From an uncultured Collinsella sp. (GTDB taxonomy: Bacteria > Actinomycetota > Coriobacteriia > Coriobacteriales > Coriobacteriaceae), in assembly GCA_900764025.1 (NCBI GenBank), contig CAAFMM010000413.1:1-8174 (forward strand): 8,174 nt of DNA, written 5' to 3'. Positions 5,464 through 8,174 of the stretch are shown piece after piece. The position numbers were made by a program, and so were the translations under genes. The notes beneath the pieces are model-generated. The model saw only the letters and a program-made list of their open reading frames with translations, searched no databases and had not been told where the DNA came from. The first letter of the stretch is position 1; each line of letters opens with the position of its first letter.

Positions 5464-5523
5464 GATCAGCTAGGCCATCCTTGTCAATGTAGCTACCAAC
5501 TACTTGGCAAGGAGGCGGAAAGG

Positions 5524-6984
5524 ATGATCGACATGCCGACGATCGAGAGTATACGCGACATGAGCCGCCAGGGGCTCACGAACGCGGAGATACAGAGGCG
5601 GACGGGGGTCTCGCAGCCGACGATCCGCAAGTACCTGGCCATGGACGACTTCTCGCCGCAGATGCCCGCGAAGTCGCGGCGCGGCTCCATACTCGACCCG
5701 TACAAGCCCTTCATCGACTCGATCCTCGAGGGCGACCTGCACGTCTGGCGCAAGCAGCGCCATAGCGCCCAGAGAATCTACGAGAGGCTGCTCGACGAGA
5801 CGCCTTACGCGGGCGGGTACGGGATCGTGAAGAAGTACGTCCGCGAGCGCAAGGCCCAGATGAAGGCGTCGGAGACGGCGTTCATCGAGCTCGTATGGGC
5901 GCCGGGCGAGGCGCAAGCGGACTTCGGCGACGTCGACGTCGTCTACCGCGGCGAGCGCGTGCGCATGCACTTCTTCGCGTTGAGCTTCCCCTTCTCCAAC
6001 ATGGGCTTCTGCCAGCTGTTCGCCGGCGAGACCTCCGAGTGCGTCTGCCAGGGGCTCAAGGACGTGTTCGAGCACGTGGGCGGCGTGCCGCACCGGATCG
6101 TGTTCGACAACGCCACGGGGGCCGGCCGCAAGATCAGCGGCAAGGTCACCGAGGCGGAGCTCTTCTCCAGGATGCACGCGCACTACGGGTTCTCGGTGAC
6201 CTACGCCAACCCGGATTCCGGCCACGAGAAGGGCAACGTCGAGCGCAAGGTCGGCTGGTCGCGCCAGCACCTGTTCACGCCGATGCCCGCGCTGGACGAC
6301 ATCGCGGCGTTCAACGCGGCGCTGCTGGGAAGATGCGACGGCTATGCCGGCAACGAGCACTACGAGAAGCACATGAGCTGGGGCGAGCTGTTCGAGCGCG
6401 ACCGGGCGGCGCTGCTGCCGCTTCCCGCGAAGCCGTTCGCATGCGTGCGCTACGGTTCCGCGATCGTCGACAAGCGCGGTTGCGCCAGCGTCGACGGCGG
6501 CCACCGCTACCACGTCTCCGACGCGATGGCCGGGAGGCCCGTCACCGTCGCGTACGGCGCGCACGGCATCGCGTTCGCGAATTCCGCCGGCGAGGTCCTC
6601 GCGGAGCACGACAGGAGGTTCGGGGCGGCCGCCGGCTCTCCCGGCCCCGCGTCCCAGCTGGGGCTCCTCGCCAGGCGGCCGGGAGCCTGGCGCAACTCGC
6701 CAGCGAGGGCGGCGCTGCCCGCGAACGTGGCCGCACACATGGACTCCATGGAGTCGGCGGCCCTTTCCGACCTGGTCAAGTGCATGAAGAAATGGTGCGC
6801 ATCGTGGTCGTACGACGAGGTGGCCTCGGCTTTGTCGGAGGTGCTCGCGAGGACCGGTGCCACGCGCGCGGCCGATGTCGAGATGATGCTCGCCCGCATC
6901 GGCGGGTTCGGCCTCGGGTCGGCTCCCGACGTCGGCCCCGACCTGTCAGCCTACGACGGCCTGCTGGGATGTGGTGCCGCATGA
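5524..6984 (+). CDS. istA: IS21 transposase IstA
   Basis: The start ATG 5524 has AAGGAGG nine to ten bases upstream. The 486-residue product has an N-terminal helix-turn-helix (IRDMSRQGLTNAEIQRRTGV, then SQPTIRKYL, residues 10-38) for end binding. A DDE catalytic core follows, with Asp133 in QADFGD, Asp195 in RIVFDN and Glu240 in EKGNVERKVGW. The beta-barrel-like segment after the core includes RYGSAIVDKRGCASVDGGHR and YHVS, and a C-terminal tail follows. The length is normal for the family. IstA cuts and joins the element ends, aided by the ATPase IstB. Its stop TGA overlaps the istB start as ATGA, which suggests coupled translation. No stops, frameshifts or missing catalytic residues are seen, so it looks active. 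Confidence 0.95.
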   Translation: MIDMPTIESIRDMSRQGLTNAEIQRRTGVSQPTIRKYLAMDDFSPQMPAKSRRGSILDPYKPFIDSILEGDLHVWRKQRHSAQRIYERLLDETPYAGGYGIVKKYVRERKAQMKASETAFIELVWAPGEAQADFGDVDVVYRGERVRMHFFALSFPFSNMGFCQLFAGETSECVCQGLKDVFEHVGGVPHRIVFDNATGAGRKISGKVTEAELFSRMHAHYGFSVTYANPDSGHEKGNVERKVGWSRQHLFTPMPALDDIAAFNAALLGRCDGYAGNEHYEKHMSWGELFERDRAALLPLPAKPFACVRYGSAIVDKRGCASVDGGHRYHVSDAMAGRPVTVAYGAHGIAFANSAGEVLAEHDRRFGAAAGSPGPASQLGLLARRPGAWRNSPARAALPANVAAHMDSMESAALSDLVKCMKKWCASWSYDEVASALSEVLARTGATRAADVEMMLARIGGFGLGSAPDVGPDLSAYDGLLGCGAA

Positions 6985-7727
6985 GCGCGAGGGCGGAGCT
7001 TGAGGCGAGGGCCCGCGCAGGGTTCCGCGCCGTGATGCTGTCGAACCACACGGCCGAGAAGTTCGCGTCGGAATCGAGCGCGGGGGAGCTCAGGTTCCTG
7101 TGCTCGGTGTTCGACGAGGAATGCTCGTGGCGCGAGAAGTCGAAGCGGGAGCGGCTGCTCAAGCGGGCGAGGTTCCCGGTGCCGAAGACCTTCGACGGCT
7201 ACGACTGGTCGCGCATAAGGCTGCCGGAGGGGATGCCCAGGAACGACGTGGAGTCGTGCGCGTTCGTCGGATCGATGCAGAACCTGGTGCTGTACGGCGG
7301 CGTCGGCAACGGCAAGACGCATATGGCAATCGCTTGCGGCACGACCGCCTGCCACATGGGCCTGTCGGTGATGTTCACGACGATATCGGACCTCGTCGTG
7401 AGGATGCAGAAGGCGGAGGAGGCGGGATCCCTCGACCGCGTGTTCCGGGAGGTCGAGCGCGCCGATCTGGTCATCCTGGACGAGCTGGGCTACTTGCCGA
7501 TAGACCGCCAGGGCGCAAGGCTCTTGTTCCAGGTCGTGTCCAAGTGCTACGAACGGCGGAGCCTGATCGTGACAACCAACCTCGAGTTCTCGAGGTGGGG
7601 GTCGGTGCTGACCGACGACCAGATGGCCGCGGCCATGATCGACAGGATCATCCACTACGGCCACCTGATCGTGTTCGAGGGGCCCACCAAGAGGATGGAG
7701 GCTTCGCCCATGGCAAACAAACGCTAG
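6981..7727 (+). CDS. istB: IS21 helper ATPase IstB
   Basis: ATG 6981 overlaps the istA stop (ATGA) and gives 248 residues, a normal IstB length. Residues 106-113 are a Walker A site (GGVGNGKT) and 163-169 a Walker B site (LVILDEL). Residues 198-200 (TTN) fit sensor 1, and an arginine-finger-like DRI (221-223) follows in MIDRIIHYGHLIVFEG. The N-terminal 60 residues are charged and helical, as in the IstB domain that contacts IstA and DNA. IstB is a DnaA/DnaC-like AAA+ protein that assembles on target DNA and stimulates IstA. The gene is intact. Longer upstream readings of this frame are only shadow sequence inside istA. Confidence 0.95.
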   Translation: MSARAELEARARAGFRAVMLSNHTAEKFASESSAGELRFLCSVFDEECSWREKSKRERLLKRARFPVPKTFDGYDWSRIRLPEGMPRNDVESCAFVGSMQNLVLYGGVGNGKTHMAIACGTTACHMGLSVMFTTISDLVVRMQKAEEAGSLDRVFREVERADLVILDELGYLPIDRQGARLLFQVVSKCYERRSLIVTTNLEFSRWGSVLTDDQMAAAMIDRIIHYGHLIVFEGPTKRMEASPMANKR

Positions 7728-7742
7728 GAGAACGCGCTAAGC

Positions 7743-7810
7743 GGCATGCCTTGCCGAACATGAAAACTTGCAGTGCCAGGCCTGAAAGTTTTGCGTGCCA
7801 CCCATGAAAC
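7743..7810 (-). repeat. IS21 right end, three 22-bp repeat units
   Basis: Read on the minus strand, units at 7810-7789, 7788-7767 and 7766-7745 share TTTCA-N5-GGCA (the third has TTTCATGTTCGGCA). The period is exactly 22 and the phase matches the left end. GGCATGCC (7743-7750) closes the end, as on the left. Confidence 0.75.
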
Positions 7811-7862
7811 TACGGTCTTGACGAAAACATACGGTCAGGGTGGACGACACGCTGATCTGCAT
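7811..7862 (-). pseudogene. YjdF-like N-terminal fragment cut by IS21
   Basis: ATG 7862-7860 follows AAGGAGG (7877-7871) at ideal distance. It encodes MQISVSSTLTVCFRQDR before the frame enters the IS21 right end; the fused frame stops at 7737-7739. The peptide resembles the first beta strand of YjdF proteins (typically TLTV.F...FWVG). The leader upstream looks like the yjdF riboswitch. Because the yjdF-like gene on the other side of the IS keeps its own equivalent strand (TTVYHGGQFWVG), this is probably the start of a second copy rather than its missing 5' end. With only 17 codons the assignment depends mostly on context. Confidence 0.45.
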
Positions 7863-7983
7863 GGCTGGTTCCTCCTTTATGTAGATGACCATGCAGAGAA
7901 GGGACAACCAAGGAGGCAGGTTACTGATGCGGACTCCCGCACGCCCGCGACCGCCCGACGGGGACTGTGTTTTCATCTCTGGT
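7863..7983 (-). promoter_or_regulatory. Structured leader, likely yjdF riboswitch
   Basis: The leader lies between a good promoter and a strong Shine-Dalgarno. Near its 5' end it has GATGAAAACACAGTCC, and further on GCGGGAGTCCGCATCAGTAA and CCTGCC, which fit my memory of the yjdF (NAIAD) motif. CAGAGA (7981-7976) can pair with TCTCTG (7899-7894) to close the whole structure, and TGCGG-GAGT-CCGCA (on the minus strand, 7941-7928) is a clear inner hairpin. In the family this RNA senses azaaromatic compounds and raises translation of yjdF. The downstream gene is cut by IS21, so the switch now controls a fragment. A covariance-model search for RF01764 would decide. Confidence 0.55.
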
Positions 7984-7989
7984 GCCCGC

Positions 7990-8019
7990 ATTGTAGCATG
8001 CGCGGATTCACGATGTTGA
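7990..8019 (-). promoter_or_regulatory. Promoter of the yjdF leader
   Basis: On the minus strand TCAACA (8019-8014) and TACAAT (7995-7990) are spaced 18 bases apart. This places the transcription start near 7983, at the proposed first paired base of the structured leader. Confidence 0.6.
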
Positions 8020-8028
8020 TTGCCGGCG

Positions 8029-8060
8029 CCTAGACGGAGATGAAGGCGGTTCGGTCTAGG
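8029..8060. repeat. Inverted repeat CCTAGAC / GTCTAGG
   Basis: CCTAGAC (8029-8035) and GTCTAGG (8054-8060) are perfect 7-bp complements. They span the possible start of the last reading frame and lie just upstream of the yjdF leader promoter on the other strand. They may be an operator or an unrelated dyad. Confidence 0.35.
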
Positions 8061-8174
8061 TCAAGCCACTCGCTCGTTCATGAAGCGGCCGATTCCCTGA
8101 AAATAAAAGGCGCCCACGAGGACACCTACAGGCTATCTTCGAACTACTTGGTTTGGGGCAGACGGAGGAAAAAA
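8040..8174 (+). CDS. Partial unknown reading frame running off the window
   Basis: From ATG 8040 the frame is open to the window end: MKAVRSRSSHSLVHEAADSL, then KIKGAHEDTYRLSSNYLVWG and RRRKK. GGAG lies too close to the ATG for a good ribosome site, and an in-frame TAG (8031-8033) blocks an upstream extension. The peptide is polar and basic, without a recognised motif. It may be a real 5' end or chance. Confidence 0.2.
   Translation, partial: MKAVRSRSSHSLVHEAADSLKIKGAHEDTYRLSSNYLVWGRRRKK

Larger units (their letters stand above)
5417..7810 (+). mobile_element. IS21-family insertion sequence
   Basis: The element carries istA and istB in the family's order and overlap, between inverted ends that share GTTTCAT-N3-TGGCA (5417-5431; complement at 7796-7810). 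Two 22-base repeat units lie on the left and three on the right. The exact outer base is uncertain: I found no direct target duplication, so the true tips may be a few bases either side. Both genes look intact. It sits between a yjdF-like gene and a yjdF-like 5' fragment. Confidence 0.85.

Noticed and set aside
5500..6738. 412-codon minus-strand frame over istA
   Set aside because: Shadow of istA; rich in Arg, Val, His and Leu, with no start signal, while istA has all catalytic motifs.
5895..6980. Upstream extension of the istB frame to a 610-residue protein
   Set aside because: The extension is Arg-rich shadow text inside istA; ATG 6981 at the ATGA overlap gives a normal-length IstB.
5411..7823. 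Target-site duplication for IS21
   Set aside because: I compared the bases flanking both possible outer ends and found no convincing direct repeat of 4-8 bases.

Overview
The window looks like an accessory region of a high-GC anaerobic actinobacterium, most likely class Coriobacteriia (Eggerthella/Slackia/Olsenella-like). This rests on codon use, on the style of the IS3 and IS21 transposases, on a MerR regulator with a TipAS-like C-terminus, and on a desulforedoxin/superoxide-reductase-like protein. The taxon is an inference; no rRNA or tRNA gene was seen.

Layout. Positions 1-740 hold a decayed reading frame ending near 391, a strong rho-independent terminator (406-437), and a non-coding stretch with at least four copies of GGGAGTAA(A/G) on both strands plus several strong inverted repeats. 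Positions 746-1572 carry two overlapping plus-strand genes of unknown family; one has an in-frame stop and the other a frameshift. Positions 1573-3366 are an apparently intact minus-strand four-gene cassette: a MerR/TipAS-like regulator, a 153-residue single-pass membrane protein, a 59-residue single-pass membrane protein and a 72-residue acidic protein, with a palindromic operator-like site upstream of the regulator. Positions 3533-4258 are again decayed: a small membrane-protein relic with an internal amber codon, then the C-terminal part of an IS3-family transposase broken by ambers and a frameshift. This abuts the 5' side of a desulfoferrodoxin-like gene (4278-4682) that seems to have lost its N-terminus.

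Positions 4983-8019 centre on yjdF (DUF2992). A full-length yjdF-like gene (4983-5423, minus) is followed by a complete IS21-family element (about 5417-7810) with istA and istB overlapping by ATGA and terminal 22-bp IstA-site-like repeats. Beyond the IS is a promoter, a structured leader resembling the yjdF riboswitch, and a good Shine-Dalgarno followed by only 17 codons of a second YjdF-like N-terminus, cut by the IS. The start codon of the surviving yjdF lies inside the outermost IS21 terminal repeat.

The genes do not form one pathway. The pattern is a graveyard of mobile and accessory genes around two features worth study: the MerR-led small-membrane-protein cassette and the yjdF locus rewired by IS21. 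I see no CRISPR array, defence island or complete integrase.
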